This document shows positions 9,946 to 18,640 of a stretch of DNA of 64,000 nt, piece by piece. The DNA is taken from contig NZ_QWDE01000003.1 of the NCBI RefSeq assembly GCF_003432065.1, forward strand, positions 62,001-126,000, in the 5' to 3' direction. Under the pieces are notes generated by a model. It worked only from the letters and a program-made list of their open reading frames with translations, ran no database searches and was not told where the DNA came from. Both the position numbers and the translations under genes were made by a program. The stretch's first letter is position 1; the number at the start of each line of letters is the position of its first letter. The stretch comes from Mucilaginibacter terrenus (GTDB lineage: Bacteria; Bacteroidota; Bacteroidia; Sphingobacteriales; Sphingobacteriaceae).

Positions 9946-10781
9946 CAATAACTTAAATAAGGCTCAATTTTACGCAAAATTTCTTCAGTGAGGATAGGTA
10001 TGTCTTTGAGGTCGTTAATAGATGCATAAGCTCCATGCTGATTGCGGTACTCTATTATCGCATTTACTTGCTTGTAATTCAGATATGGCATCAGCCTAAG
10101 CTTATCAAAAGCTATTGTGTTGATGTTTATTTTACGAATCCGCGCAGCGTTCACAGTAAGTTGATCTTTAATCTCCATGTACTTTAAATCGTCTATGCCT
10201 GTCACTTCCTTTAGCTGATCCTTATCAACGAATCCACCTAAACGCTCACGATAATAAACGATCCTCCTTGCAAATGCAGGCCCAATGCCACTTACGGATG
10301 TAAGATGTGCGGAATCTGCTGAATTCAGTTCAAGAACTTTCACTCTGGCAGATTTATAGGAAGGAAGATCTATGTAAGGGGATAAACGTTTAAAGTCTGA
10401 GTCGCTCAAACCGTAGATCGTCTTGAAGTCTTCGGTCTTGTAAAACCTGCCACCCTTTGCTTCATAGTTAGTTATGGTATTTACCTGCTTTTCGCTCAAC
10501 CCCAACGCCCGCCATTTTTCCGCAGAAAGGTGATTTGGGTTAAACTTAAAAAGTGTACCGGCACTATACGTGGTTTTGGTTGCATCAAAATTGTTTGCAT
10601 TGCTATTCTCTAATGCCGCAAGTGCTGCTTTAAATTCATTAGGGTTTATTGTGCTATCTTTGTGAAACCACTGATAAGCGTACGGAGCGGCTAACACCAG
10701 TATGATTAGTACAATTAGTACTATCATTCCGTTCCATTCTTTTTTGGTAAGTGACAACTGATCTTTTACCTGGGCTTTCAT
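9945..10781 (-). CDS. Helix-hairpin-helix protein, membrane-anchored, ComEA-like
   Basis: This 278-residue protein has a cytoplasmic N-terminus ('MKAQVKDQLSLTKKEWNGM'), one transmembrane helix ('IVLIVLIILVLAAPYAYQW', about 20-38) and then repeated helix-hairpin-helix units. These include 'LNSADSAHLTSVSGIGPAFARRIVYYRERLGGF' (about 150-182), a degenerate one earlier ('LSEKQVNTITNYEAKGG') and a last one ('MPYLNYKQVNAIIEYRNQHG'). HhH units bind DNA non-specifically; the ComEA family does this in DNA uptake. In Bacteroidetes such proteins are common but uncharacterised, so a competence role is only a possibility. The stop overlaps the apt start by one base. Confidence 0.85.
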   Translation of the reverse strand: MKAQVKDQLSLTKKEWNGMIVLIVLIILVLAAPYAYQWFHKDSTINPNEFKAALAALENSNANNFDATKTTYSAGTLFKFNPNHLSAEKWRALGLSEKQVNTITNYEAKGGRFYKTEDFKTIYGLSDSDFKRLSPYIDLPSYKSARVKVLELNSADSAHLTSVSGIGPAFARRIVYYRERLGGFVDKDQLKEVTGIDDLKYMEIKDQLTVNAARIRKININTIAFDKLRLMPYLNYKQVNAIIEYRNQHGAYASINDLKDIPILTEEILRKIEPYLSY

Positions 10782-10840
10782 CTTTGGTTAATCACCGTTA
10801 AGGTAATAATTTTGATAACATTTAATCCGTTAAAAACAGG

Positions 10841-12595
10841 ATGAAAATAATAACTACCGAAGAATTTGCAAAAGCAACTAAGCTAGATAAGCTGAAGATG
10901 CCTGGTTTAGCAGCACTGCTGATGGAGTTGATGAAAATTAACCAGGTTAATGATCTTTTTGCTCAAGCTCAGCCTAAACAAGGTCCCGAATTTGTAGATG
11001 CAATTTTAGAAGGCTGCGGTATTGAAATTGACTTTGACCAAAGTGAATTGAAACATATACCCAAAGAAGGGAGCTTTATTGCAATAGCTAACCACCCTTA
11101 CGGCGGAATAGAAGGAATGGTACTCCTAAAGATTCTTACTATGGCCCGACCAGATGCCAAGCTGATGGCCAATTTTCTTCTAAAAAAGATTCCCAATCTG
11201 GCCGACTACTTTATTGCTGTAAATCCATTTGAAAACGTTGAACATTCATCAAGCATTAGTGGCCTAAAAAACACTTTAGAGTTGCTTGCAAACGGAACAC
11301 CTATAGGCATTTTCCCGGCCGGCGAAGTTTCTACATTTAAGTTAGAGAAAAAGGAGGTTACAGATCGCCTTTGGCATCCTGTCGTGGGCAAGATCATCAC
11401 CAAATCTAAAGTACCGGTAGTTCCTATTTACTTTCACGGCAATAATGGGTTGTTGTTCAATTTACTTAGCCTAATACATCCGGCGTTACGTACTGCAAAA
11501 TTACCGTCGGAGTTATTTAATAAGCAAGGGCACACCATTAAGCTGCGCATAGGTAAGCCAATTAAGGTTGAGGATATCCCTGACAATAACAACAGCGCTA
11601 AGGTGCTCAATTACCTGCGTGCAAAAACTTACGCATTAGGCGCCGGCCTTGATGAAGAAAAACGGCTATTTAACCCGCGCAATATTTTTAAGATTAAAAA
11701 GCAGCCGCAAGAGATAGTACCCGAAACGGCAGCTGAGAAACTGGAAAAAGAAGTAGAGCCGTTACGGGAAAACTACCGTGTTTGGGTAGAAAAAAACTAT
11801 GAAGTTTTTATTACACCGACTTCCCAAATCCCTTGCATTATTCGCGAAATTGGACGGCTAAGAGAGATCACCTTCCGTGAAGTAGGTGAAGGGACTAACA
11901 AAGAAACGGACCTGGACGAATACGATATCTACTATCACCACCTCTTTATTTGGGATACCGAAGCAAAGATGATAGTGGGGGCTTATAGAATTGGCCTGGG
12001 AGATGAGATCTTCTATAGCGTTGGCAAAAAAGGGTTCTATGTAAATGAGTTGTTCAAGTTAAAAGAACAGTTTACGCCTGTGCTGAAAAAAAGCCTGGAG
12101 CTTGGCCGTTCGTGGATACGCAAGGAGTATCAGCTTAAGCCACTGCCATTGTTTCTATTGTGGAAGGCCATCCTGAAGTACGTTATTGATAACCCGAGAT
12201 ACCGTTATTTAATAGGTCCGGTTAGTATCAGCAACACCTTCTCTAATTTCTCTAAGTCGCTGATAGTAGATTACATCAACCGTAACCACTTTGATCATGA
12301 AATGGCTCAATATGTAAAGCCAAGAAAAAAGTTTAAGGTCAATTTTGAGAATATTGATACCGATGTGCTACTTGCAGGCGGCGATAGCTTTAAAGGGCTG
12401 GACAACCTGATATCAGAGGTAGAGACGCGAAATATGAAAGTTCCTGTATTGCTGCGTCAGTATATGCAACTCAACGCTAAGATCATCAGCTTTAATATCG
12501 ACCCGAAGTTTGCCGATTGCTTAGATGGCTTTCTTGTACTGGATCTTGAAAAGGTTCCGCAGGATATGTTAGAAAAGCTAGGTAAAAACCTTTAA
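10841..12595 (+). CDS. Fused O-acyltransferase / GNAT-like N-acyltransferase (OlsF-like aminolipid synthase)
   Basis: This 584-residue two-domain protein has an N-terminal lysophospholipid acyltransferase-like half (about residues 60-270) with 'IANHPYGGIEGMVLL' as the active-site His motif and 'GIFPAGEVSTF' as the glycerophosphate-like motif. The C-terminal half (about 300-560) resembles the hemolysin-type N-acyltransferases ('YRVWVEKNYEVFITPTSQIPCIIREIGRLREITFREVGEG', 'YHHLFIWDTEAKMIVGAYRIG', 'ELGRSWIRKEYQ'). Such fusions (OlsF) make ornithine lipids in one protein; separate GlsA/GlsB do the same for glycine lipids in Bacteroides. The acid residue of HX4D is displaced (H-x5-E). The amino-acid substrate cannot be read off. 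Start ATG at 10841 leaves a 59-bp divergent promoter region with the HhH gene. Confidence 0.82.
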   Translation: MKIITTEEFAKATKLDKLKMPGLAALLMELMKINQVNDLFAQAQPKQGPEFVDAILEGCGIEIDFDQSELKHIPKEGSFIAIANHPYGGIEGMVLLKILTMARPDAKLMANFLLKKIPNLADYFIAVNPFENVEHSSSISGLKNTLELLANGTPIGIFPAGEVSTFKLEKKEVTDRLWHPVVGKIITKSKVPVVPIYFHGNNGLLFNLLSLIHPALRTAKLPSELFNKQGHTIKLRIGKPIKVEDIPDNNNSAKVLNYLRAKTYALGAGLDEEKRLFNPRNIFKIKKQPQEIVPETAAEKLEKEVEPLRENYRVWVEKNYEVFITPTSQIPCIIREIGRLREITFREVGEGTNKETDLDEYDIYYHHLFIWDTEAKMIVGAYRIGLGDEIFYSVGKKGFYVNELFKLKEQFTPVLKKSLELGRSWIRKEYQLKPLPLFLLWKAILKYVIDNPRYRYLIGPVSISNTFSNFSKSLIVDYINRNHFDHEMAQYVKPRKKFKVNFENIDTDVLLAGGDSFKGLDNLISEVETRNMKVPVLLRQYMQLNAKIISFNIDPKFADCLDGFLVLDLEKVPQDMLEKLGKNL

Positions 12596-12611
12596 GCTTT
12601 TGGGATAACTG

Positions 12612-13148
12612 TTAGTACTTGTTTACCCCCAAGCGTGACAATAACTGGTGTAGTACCCAGAGCGGCGCTATAAGGAATAGCTTTTTGTCTACTTGCCATG
12701 AAGCCCGACCCTCTTTTATACTCCCCAGATATTGGCCGAGCGCTGCTAGGGCTATTATTATTGTTCCTGTCCAAATTAGCGGTAAGCCCCCACTTTTATC
12801 CCAGTTTTGCAGCTGCATAACAAGGTAGCTAAATGCGAACATAATAAACAGCATGATATACGACAGCAGCGGAGATTGCTTTAGCACATAGTAAACCCAA
12901 AAGGCGATAACAAAAGATGCCCAGTTGAAATAACCGTTGTAAGCCTTTAGGAAACCAATCTGCGGGAAGGGGAACGCCCAGGTAAGCGTTAGTATGCCAA
13001 ACACCATTAACGGCACGCAAATAAAATGAAGTAAGCGGTTGGTTCTCTGCTTGTGTGTAACATCAAACTGGCCAAAGTATGTTGTTAATGAGCGTTCATC
13101 AGCATTTTTGTTAATAAACGCTTGTTGCTTATCGTGTTGTTTTCCCAT
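12612..13148 (-). CDS. Mpo1-like (DUF962) membrane protein
   Basis: This 178-residue protein has four predicted hydrophobic helices and the family N-terminal signature 'HKQRTNRLLHFICVPLMVFG' (His...Asn-x3-His). Yeast Mpo1 (YGL010w) is an Fe(II)-dependent dioxygenase in alpha-oxidation of 2-hydroxy fatty acids, and the His residues of this motif are the presumed metal ligands. Bacterial members are mostly untested, so an equivalent activity is inference. It is convergent with the acyltransferase gene (16 bp apart) and its start lies just past the rny terminator. Confidence 0.8.
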   Translation of the reverse strand: MGKQHDKQQAFINKNADERSLTTYFGQFDVTHKQRTNRLLHFICVPLMVFGILTLTWAFPFPQIGFLKAYNGYFNWASFVIAFWVYYVLKQSPLLSYIMLFIMFAFSYLVMQLQNWDKSGGLPLIWTGTIIIALAALGQYLGSIKEGRASWQVDKKLFLIAPLWVLHQLLSRLGVNKY

Positions 13149-13154
13149 AGAAAC

Positions 13155-13185
13155 AAAAAAGCCCCCTCCTGATTAAGAAGAGGGC
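13155..13185 (-). terminator. Rho-independent terminator of rny
   Basis: On the minus strand GCCCTCTTC pairs with the G-rich arm AGGAGGGGGC (imperfect, with bulge) and is followed by TTTTTTG. It starts 18 bp after the rny stop and ends 7 bp before the ATG of the Mpo1-like gene. Confidence 0.75.
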
Positions 13186-13202
13186 CTGTATAGTTAGTTT
13201 AG

Positions 13203-14768
13203 TTATTTAGCAAATGCAACAGAGCGAGTTTCCCTTATAACGGTAACCTTTATCTGACCCGGGTAGGTCATTTCTGTTTGTATACGATTAGATATGTCTG
13301 CAGCAAGCACTTCGCTTTGTGCATCGCTTATCTTTTCGCTTTCTACTACCACGCGCAGTTCACGACCGGCCTGGATAGCAAAGGTTTTCTCAACGCCTGG
13401 GTACGATAATGCAAGCTCCTCAAGCTCTTTTAAGCGCTTGATGTAACTTTCTACCACTTCGCGGCGTGCACCCGGCCTTGCGCCTGATATAGCGTCACAA
13501 ACCTGTATAATTGGCGACAGCATAGAGGTCATCTCCACCTCGTCGTGGTGAGCACCTATGGCGTTGCAAACCTCAGGGTGTTCTTTATATTTTTCTGCAA
13601 GTTGCATTCCCAATATAGCGTGTGGAAGTTCCGGATTATCATCAGGTACTTTACCAATATCATGCAGTAAGCCTGCGCGTTTAGCCAGTTTTACGTTAAG
13701 GCCAAGTTCTGCAGCCATAGTAGCGCAAAAGTTTGCAACCTCGCGAGAGTGCTGCAGCAGGTTTTGTCCGTAAGATGACCGGTAACGCATACGGCCCACC
13801 ATACGGATTAGTTCCGGGTGAAGGCCATTGATACCAAGATCAATAACCGTACGCTCACCTATCTCAACAATCTCTTCTTCTATCTGCTTTTTAGTTTTGG
13901 CAACTACCTCTTCAATACGCGCCGGGTGAATACGGCCGTCGGTTACCAAACGGTGCATAGCTAAACGGGCAATCTCACGCCGAACCGGATCGAATCCGGA
14001 AAGGATAATAGCCTCCGGGGTATCATCCACAATGATTTCAATACCTGTGGCTGCTTCCAGCGCACGGATGTTACGGCCTTCACGACCTATAATACGCCCT
14101 TTAATCTCGTCATTCTCGATGTTAAAGATAGATACCGTGTTCTCTATAGCCGCCTCAGTAGCGGTGCGCTGAATAGTTTGAATTACTATCTTCTTAGCTT
14201 CTTTAGTAGCAGTAAGCTTGGCCTCATCTACAATATCTTTTATCTGCGCCATGGCTTTGCTTCGTGCCTCTTCGCGCAAATTATCAATAAGCTGATTTTT
14301 TGCCTCCTCAGCAGATAAACCTGCAATAGTTTCCAGCTCGTGCACGTGCTGGTTTTTCAGGTGCTCAACTTCTTCCTGCTTTTTAATCAGTATATCTGTT
14401 TGTGCCTCCAGTTTCTTACGCGCATTCTCCAGCTCATTTTCCTTGCGGTTCATGTTCTCGAGCTTCTGGTTATAAGACTGCTCTTTTTGTTTAATACCGT
14501 TCTCGCGTTGGTTAAGGGTATTGTTTTTTGAATTAACTTCCTGCTCATGCTCTGCTTTCAACTGCAGAAACTTTTCTTTAGCCTCCAGTAAACGATTCTT
14601 TTTTAGTATTTCGGCGTTATTTTCAGCGTCCTTTAGTATCTTTTTTACCTTGTTCTGAGCGTTTATCTCCTGGTCTTTAAAAAGCTTCCGTAGCAGGAAC
14701 CGCCCAATGACTATCCCGGTAGGGACACCGACCAGCAGCCCAATAATAATGTACAATATGTTATTCAT
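13203..14768 (-). CDS. rny: Ribonuclease Y
   Basis: This 521-residue endoribonuclease starts mRNA decay at the membrane. An N-terminal transmembrane helix ('[19 protein letters not shown]', about 4-22) is followed by a long charged coiled coil (about 30-190), a KH domain ('[21 protein letters not shown]', about 222-285) and an HD domain with '[11 protein letters not shown]' (about 360) and '[10 protein letters not shown]' (about 400). The length is the usual 510-520. It lies downstream of the candidate 6S RNA and zapA on the same strand, a grouping I know from other Bacteroidetes. A terminator follows at 13155-13185. Confidence 0.97.
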   Translation of the reverse strand: MNNILYIIIGLLVGVPTGIVIGRFLLRKLFKDQEINAQNKVKKILKDAENNAEILKKNRLLEAKEKFLQLKAEHEQEVNSKNNTLNQRENGIKQKEQSYNQKLENMNRKENELENARKKLEAQTDILIKKQEEVEHLKNQHVHELETIAGLSAEEAKNQLIDNLREEARSKAMAQIKDIVDEAKLTATKEAKKIVIQTIQRTATEAAIENTVSIFNIENDEIKGRIIGREGRNIRALEAATGIEIIVDDTPEAIILSGFDPVRREIARLAMHRLVTDGRIHPARIEEVVAKTKKQIEEEIVEIGERTVIDLGINGLHPELIRMVGRMRYRSSYGQNLLQHSREVANFCATMAAELGLNVKLAKRAGLLHDIGKVPDDNPELPHAILGMQLAEKYKEHPEVCNAIGAHHDEVEMTSMLSPIIQVCDAISGARPGARREVVESYIKRLKELEELALSYPGVEKTFAIQAGRELRVVVESEKISDAQSEVLAADISNRIQTEMTYPGQIKVTVIRETRSVAFAK

Positions 14769-14786
14769 TCCTTTAGGTTATATAAT

Positions 14787-14957
14787 AAAAAAAACCGCAA
14801 CTAAACTTCTAAGTGTTCATGTATTGTTAAAACTTCTGGTAGGATTGTCGGGATCACAGGTTACCGTAAATACACGATCAACGCATGCCTCTTTGATCCT
14901 AAGATATTGAAGCGTTAAGTTTTTAATAGTGAAAACTTAAAATTTAACTGCGGTTAA
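14787..14957 (-). ncRNA. ssrS: Candidate 6S RNA (ssrS) between zapA and rny
   Basis: The 294-bp gap between zapA and rny has no ORF but has a 6S-like fold on the minus strand. The 5' arm (14955 down to 14931) begins AACCGCAGTTAAATTTT and the 3' arm (ending at 14793) is AAGTTTAGTTGCGGTT. They pair over 17 consecutive positions (four G-U), then 4 more after a mismatch and 3 after another. The 3' arm runs straight into a T-run (TTTTTTTT), an intrinsic terminator. The enclosed part (about 120 nt) can form an inner hairpin (GGATCA / TGATCC) with unpaired flanks, like the open-promoter mimic of 6S RNA. 6S RNA binds the sigma-70 holoenzyme. The location beside zapA is shared with proteobacterial ssrS. 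Ends are approximate. Confidence 0.72.
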
Positions 14958-15062
14958 ATCTTAATGGCTCTGTTATGAGCTTATAGCGACAGATCAAAGC
15001 GAAAAGCTTATTTAAGAGCTTTTGCTTTAAGCTTTCTGCTTTAAGCTTTGTTTTAAAGAACG

Positions 15063-15356
15063 TTATTGTTTAGAAAAAAAATCGTCCAGCATATGATCTA
15101 ACTGATAAACCTTCTCTGCCACTTCAGTATCTTCTGTAGTGACTTTGCGATCTGCCTTTAACGATGATGTTGCATAATGCAACACACACATCGATAGCAG
15201 ATCTTGTTTATCACGAACCGCATAGTTCTCCTGATACTCCTTTATGCGGTCGTTAATCAGCTTTGCTGCCCGTCTTATAATCTCTTCCTCTTCCATGTTT
15301 ACCTTTAAGGGGTAAACTCTGTCAGCAATATTTATTTTTATTGAGATTTCTCCCAT
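15063..15356 (-). CDS. zapA: Cell division protein ZapA
   Basis: This 97-residue protein has an N-terminal beta-hairpin ('ISIKINIADRVYPLKVNMEEEEIIRRAAKLINDRIKEYQ', described here by its ends) and a C-terminal helix for dimer/tetramer coiled coil. ZapA binds FtsZ and bundles its filaments at midcell. 'IADRVYPL' and 'EEEIIRRAAKLIN' are typical of the family and the length is normal. It lies 21 bp downstream of a small coiled-coil gene and upstream of the candidate 6S RNA. Confidence 0.92.
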   Translation of the reverse strand: MGEISIKINIADRVYPLKVNMEEEEIIRRAAKLINDRIKEYQENYAVRDKQDLLSMCVLHYATSSLKADRKVTTEDTEVAEKVYQLDHMLDDFFSKQ

Positions 15357-15377
15357 TTGAGCTTTTCACTTTTTGTA

Positions 15378-15668
15378 TTACTTCTTCAGCAATACAATAC
15401 ACTTATCTATTTCCTGCACAAAGTCGTTAATTTTTTGCTTAATGTCAACACTTTTTTCATTTGTTTCTGAAAACGACTTTGCCAGCTTCAATACACGAAG
15501 CTTCTCTTCCAGTTCTTTTGTTTTGTTTGTACTTACGTTAAGCGCTGTAGTAAGAGCCTCACTCTCAAGCTTAAGCAGGTCATTTTCCTCCTGCAGCGCA
15601 GCACAAAGCTCAATTAACCTCTCGGTTTTATATACAACTTTACTTAATTGTTCTGCTGTTGAAGGCAT
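15378..15668 (-). CDS. Small coiled-coil protein upstream of zapA
   Basis: This 96-residue protein is almost entirely alpha-helical with heptad leucines ('KTERLIELCAALQEENDLLKLE', 'TKELEEKLRVLKLAKSF'). It has no signal peptide. The family is not one I can name; its place between pheT and zapA and its coiled-coil nature suggest a ZapB-like partner of ZapA, which is inference. It begins at ATG 15668, 45 bp after the pheT stop. Confidence 0.8.
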   Translation of the reverse strand: MPSTAEQLSKVVYKTERLIELCAALQEENDLLKLESEALTTALNVSTNKTKELEEKLRVLKLAKSFSETNEKSVDIKQKINDFVQEIDKCIVLLKK

Positions 15669-15713
15669 GTTTTATTTAATTTATGAATTAGTAAGTTAGT
15701 GTATCTAAACCAA

Positions 15714-18110
15714 CTACTTTCTTATCTCCGCTCCTGCTTCTTTGCCTAAATTAAATATTAATTTTTGCATTGTTGAGTCTATAGCTTTATCGGTTAACGT
15801 TTTTTCGGTATCCTGTAATATAAAGCTAAGTGCGTACGACTTCTTACCAGCAGGTAGTTTGTCACCCTGGTACACGTCAAACACATTTACTTCTTTTATC
15901 AGCTTTTTGTCTGTCCGCCCGGCAATCTGTTTCAACTGGCCGAAGGTCACAGCAGTATCCACCAGCATGCTTAAGTCACGGCGTACGGCCGGGAACTTTG
16001 AAACTTCCTGGTACACTATGTTGTTCTTCCGAACGAGGTTAAGTACCAGATCAAAATTGAACTCAGCATAAAAAACATCGTTATTTACATCTGCCTTTTT
16101 AAGGGCCGGTTGTGCTACCGAACCAAAACTTACCAGTACTTTGTTACCTTTGCTGTACTGCAGGCCATAAGCAAAATTACCGCTTGTATCTTCTACAGTG
16201 TAGTCTGTAATTTTTAACTTCTTCAGCAAACCATCAACAATCGCCTTAAGATTATAAAATGTTGCAGCTGTTGTTTTCTGGTTCCACTGCTCGGGCTTAG
16301 ACGCCCCGGTTAAGAAAACCGAAAAGCGTTGCGCCTCCGTATACTTCTCTTCAGCGTAGCTGTAAATTTTACCGAATTCGTAAAGTTTTAGATCCGCGTT
16401 GCGTCGGTTCTGATTATAAGCTATAGCTTCCAGTCCAGAGAATAGCATGGTTTGTCGCATCGCGTCCAGGTCACTGCTTAGCGGGTTAACAATCTTTACT
16501 GCATTGTCAGGATCATCGGAATAGCTTAGTTTCGTAAGCGAGTTATTTAGTATCTCGTTAAAGCCATTGGCACTTAAAATATCAGATATGTGGTTTTGAA
16601 CAGTGTCCTTTTCAGGTCTTATCGAATTGTTTAGGGACGCGCGGATTTGCGTAGGTATCTCGATGTTGTTATAACCGTATAGGCGCAGAACTTCTTCTAC
16701 AATATCAACCTCACGGGTAACATCTACACGGTATGGCGGTACCTGCAACGACAAACCTTCTTCGGTTTCGCTCAATATTTTAATATCCAGACCGGTAAGG
16801 ATACTTTTGATGGTATCATTCCCGATAGCTTTACCAATGAGCCTGTCAATGTTCTTGTAACTAACTTCTATATCGAACGGCAAGACCGGATTGGGGTAAT
16901 GATCAAAAATGTTAGACGATACCACACCGCCTGCAACCTGCTGTATAAGCAAAGCGGCACGTTTAAGTGCAAACACAGGCATATCCGGGTCGGTACCTCG
17001 CTCAAAACGGAAAGATGCATCAGTTTTCAAGCCATGCCTTTTAGCTGTTTTACGTACCGACACCGCGTTAAAGTACGCGCTTTCTAAAAAAATGCTTGTG
17101 GTTGATGACGTAACACCGCTTTTGGCTCCGCCAAAAACACCTGCTATACACATTGCTTCTTCTGTATTGCATATCATCAGGTCGTCCGCGCTCAGTTTAC
17201 GGTCAACATCATCCAGTGTTTTAAATACTGTGCCTTCGGCTACGTTCTTTACTACCACCTTATTACCGGCTATAGCAGCTGCATCAAACGCGTGTAGTGG
17301 CTGGCCGAGTTCGTGCAGTACATAGTTGGTAACATCCACCACGTTGTTTATGCTGCGCACACCAATAACAGCCAGGCGCTCTTTTAACCATTGCGGCGAT
17401 TCTGCTACCTGCAAACCACTTAACACCAAGCCGGCATAGCGGGGACTTGCCTGCTCGTTTTCTACAATCACCTGAATTGAATTATTGGTGTTGTCTACCT
17501 TAAATGCCGACACATCAGGCTTTATCACGGGCAGTCTAAGGAAAGCCGCTATATCACGGGCGGTGCCCAGATGAGATGCAGCATCCGCACGGTTAGGCGT
17601 CAAACCTATCTCGTACATGTAATCATCATTCAGCTTAAAGTATTCTTTGGCAGCAGTACCTACCGGTGCATCAGCATGCAGCACCATAATGCCAGCATGA
17701 TCGGTACCTAAGCCTATCTCATCCTCGGCGCATATCATGCCTTCAGATACTTCACCGCGTATTTTGCTTTTGTTTATTTTGAACGGCTCGCCTACAGTAG
17801 GGTATACTGTGGTACCCACGGTAGCTACTACTACTTTTTGCCCGGCGGCCACGTTAGTGGCACCGCATACTATGCTAAGGGGTTCTACTCCCCCTACATC
17901 AACTTTGGTAAGGTGCAGGTGATCGCTATTAGGATGGTCGGTACACTCCAGCACATAGCCAATTACAAGACCCTCTAAGCCGCCCGGTACAGCCTGAACT
18001 TTCTCCAGGCTTTCTACCTCAAGACCGGTACCTGTAAGTATCTGCGATATTTCTTCAGGCGTTTTATCGGTATCAATAAATTCTTTTAGCCAGTGGTATG
18101 ATATCTTCAT
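15714..18110 (-). CDS. pheT: Phenylalanine--tRNA ligase beta subunit
   Basis: This 798-residue beta chain of the (alpha-beta)2 enzyme charges tRNA-Phe. I chose the ATG at 18110 (MKISYHWLKEFIDTD), the conserved start; the 28-residue upstream extension is rich in unrelated residues. Domains in order: N-terminal domain, EMAP-type tRNA-binding OB fold (about 40-150), B3/B4 ('NVVDVTNYVLHELGQPLHAFDA', about 275), B5 (about 405-475), a catalytic-like core, and the C-terminal ferredoxin-like anticodon-binding domain ('KFPAVRRDLSMLVD', about 705). The promoter octamer TATCTTTG (18118-18125) lies only 7 bp upstream of the ATG, implying a leaderless or nearly leaderless mRNA. Confidence 0.97.
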   Translation of the reverse strand: MKISYHWLKEFIDTDKTPEEISQILTGTGLEVESLEKVQAVPGGLEGLVIGYVLECTDHPNSDHLHLTKVDVGGVEPLSIVCGATNVAAGQKVVVATVGTTVYPTVGEPFKINKSKIRGEVSEGMICAEDEIGLGTDHAGIMVLHADAPVGTAAKEYFKLNDDYMYEIGLTPNRADAASHLGTARDIAAFLRLPVIKPDVSAFKVDNTNNSIQVIVENEQASPRYAGLVLSGLQVAESPQWLKERLAVIGVRSINNVVDVTNYVLHELGQPLHAFDAAAIAGNKVVVKNVAEGTVFKTLDDVDRKLSADDLMICNTEEAMCIAGVFGGAKSGVTSSTTSIFLESAYFNAVSVRKTAKRHGLKTDASFRFERGTDPDMPVFALKRAALLIQQVAGGVVSSNIFDHYPNPVLPFDIEVSYKNIDRLIGKAIGNDTIKSILTGLDIKILSETEEGLSLQVPPYRVDVTREVDIVEEVLRLYGYNNIEIPTQIRASLNNSIRPEKDTVQNHISDILSANGFNEILNNSLTKLSYSDDPDNAVKIVNPLSSDLDAMRQTMLFSGLEAIAYNQNRRNADLKLYEFGKIYSYAEEKYTEAQRFSVFLTGASKPEQWNQKTTAATFYNLKAIVDGLLKKLKITDYTVEDTSGNFAYGLQYSKGNKVLVSFGSVAQPALKKADVNNDVFYAEFNFDLVLNLVRKNNIVYQEVSKFPAVRRDLSMLVDTAVTFGQLKQIAGRTDKKLIKEVNVFDVYQGDKLPAGKKSYALSFILQDTEKTLTDKAIDSTMQKLIFNLGKEAGAEIRK

Positions 18111-18117
18111 TATCCGG

Positions 18118-18125
18118 CAAAGATA
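18118..18125 (-). promoter_or_regulatory. Putative pheT promoter -7 element
   Basis: The minus strand reads TATCTTTG, a full match to the Bacteroidetes -7 consensus TAnnTTTG, seven bases before the pheT ATG. No TTG at the expected distance (19-21 bp) upstream could be found, so confidence is moderate. Confidence 0.5.
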
Positions 18126-18287
18126 GGATTTGCCAGTGAGAGGTGAAAGGGCAAACAGGCTACGTTTGGGTGGAAAGCAAAAAGGTGAAAGCATAGAGCG
18201 GAAAGCTTAAACACTTTCCCTGAAAAAGAATTTACAGGATTTTAGAATGACAGAATACCCGCTCTAAAATCTTAATGTAATGATAAA

Positions 18288-18303
18288 GGCCCCTACTGGG
18301 GCC
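18288..18303 (-). terminator. Hairpin downstream of the acidic small protein gene
   Basis: Perfect 6-bp stem GGCCCC / GGGGCC with a 4-nt loop, followed on the minus strand by TTTATC. The T-run is short, so it may be a weak terminator for the gene ending at 18338. Confidence 0.6.
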
Positions 18304-18337
18304 TGAATACTGCGTTGCTTAACTAATCCTGGCGATA

Positions 18338-18568
18338 TTATTCGTCGTCGCCATTGTTACCATCTTCGCCCAAATTAAGGGTGTAAGATGGCTCGGCAGC
18401 GTCATAAGCCTGACTGGCCTGTGAAGTTTCATCTATTTCGCCAATTTCGTCGTTAGTTTCATCGAAGCCATTGCTATGAATGTCCTGCTGACTTGACTGT
18501 TCGTCATTCTGGCTTATTTGATCGTCCTGTTGTAACAGGTTATCGTCTTGTTCGTCTGGAGTTGCCAT
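18338..18568 (-). CDS. Small acidic, glutamine/aspartate-rich hypothetical protein
   Basis: This 76-residue protein has strongly biased composition (many D, E, Q, S, N; only one lysine or arginine at most) with repeats such as 'QDDQISQNDEQSSQQD' and the tail 'GEDGNNGDDE'. It has no signal peptide or membrane segment and is probably disordered. The codon usage looks like that of neighbours and a hairpin follows it, so I treat it as a real gene. I do not recognise the family. Confidence 0.6.
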   Translation of the reverse strand: MATPDEQDDNLLQQDDQISQNDEQSSQQDIHSNGFDETNDEIGEIDETSQASQAYDAAEPSYTLNLGEDGNNGDDE

Positions 18569-18640
18569 GGGAATATGGTTTTATGTTTGTGATAATAGAA
18601 CGCTGTGCACAAGCGGTTGTTTGATTTGATGTATCTAAAA

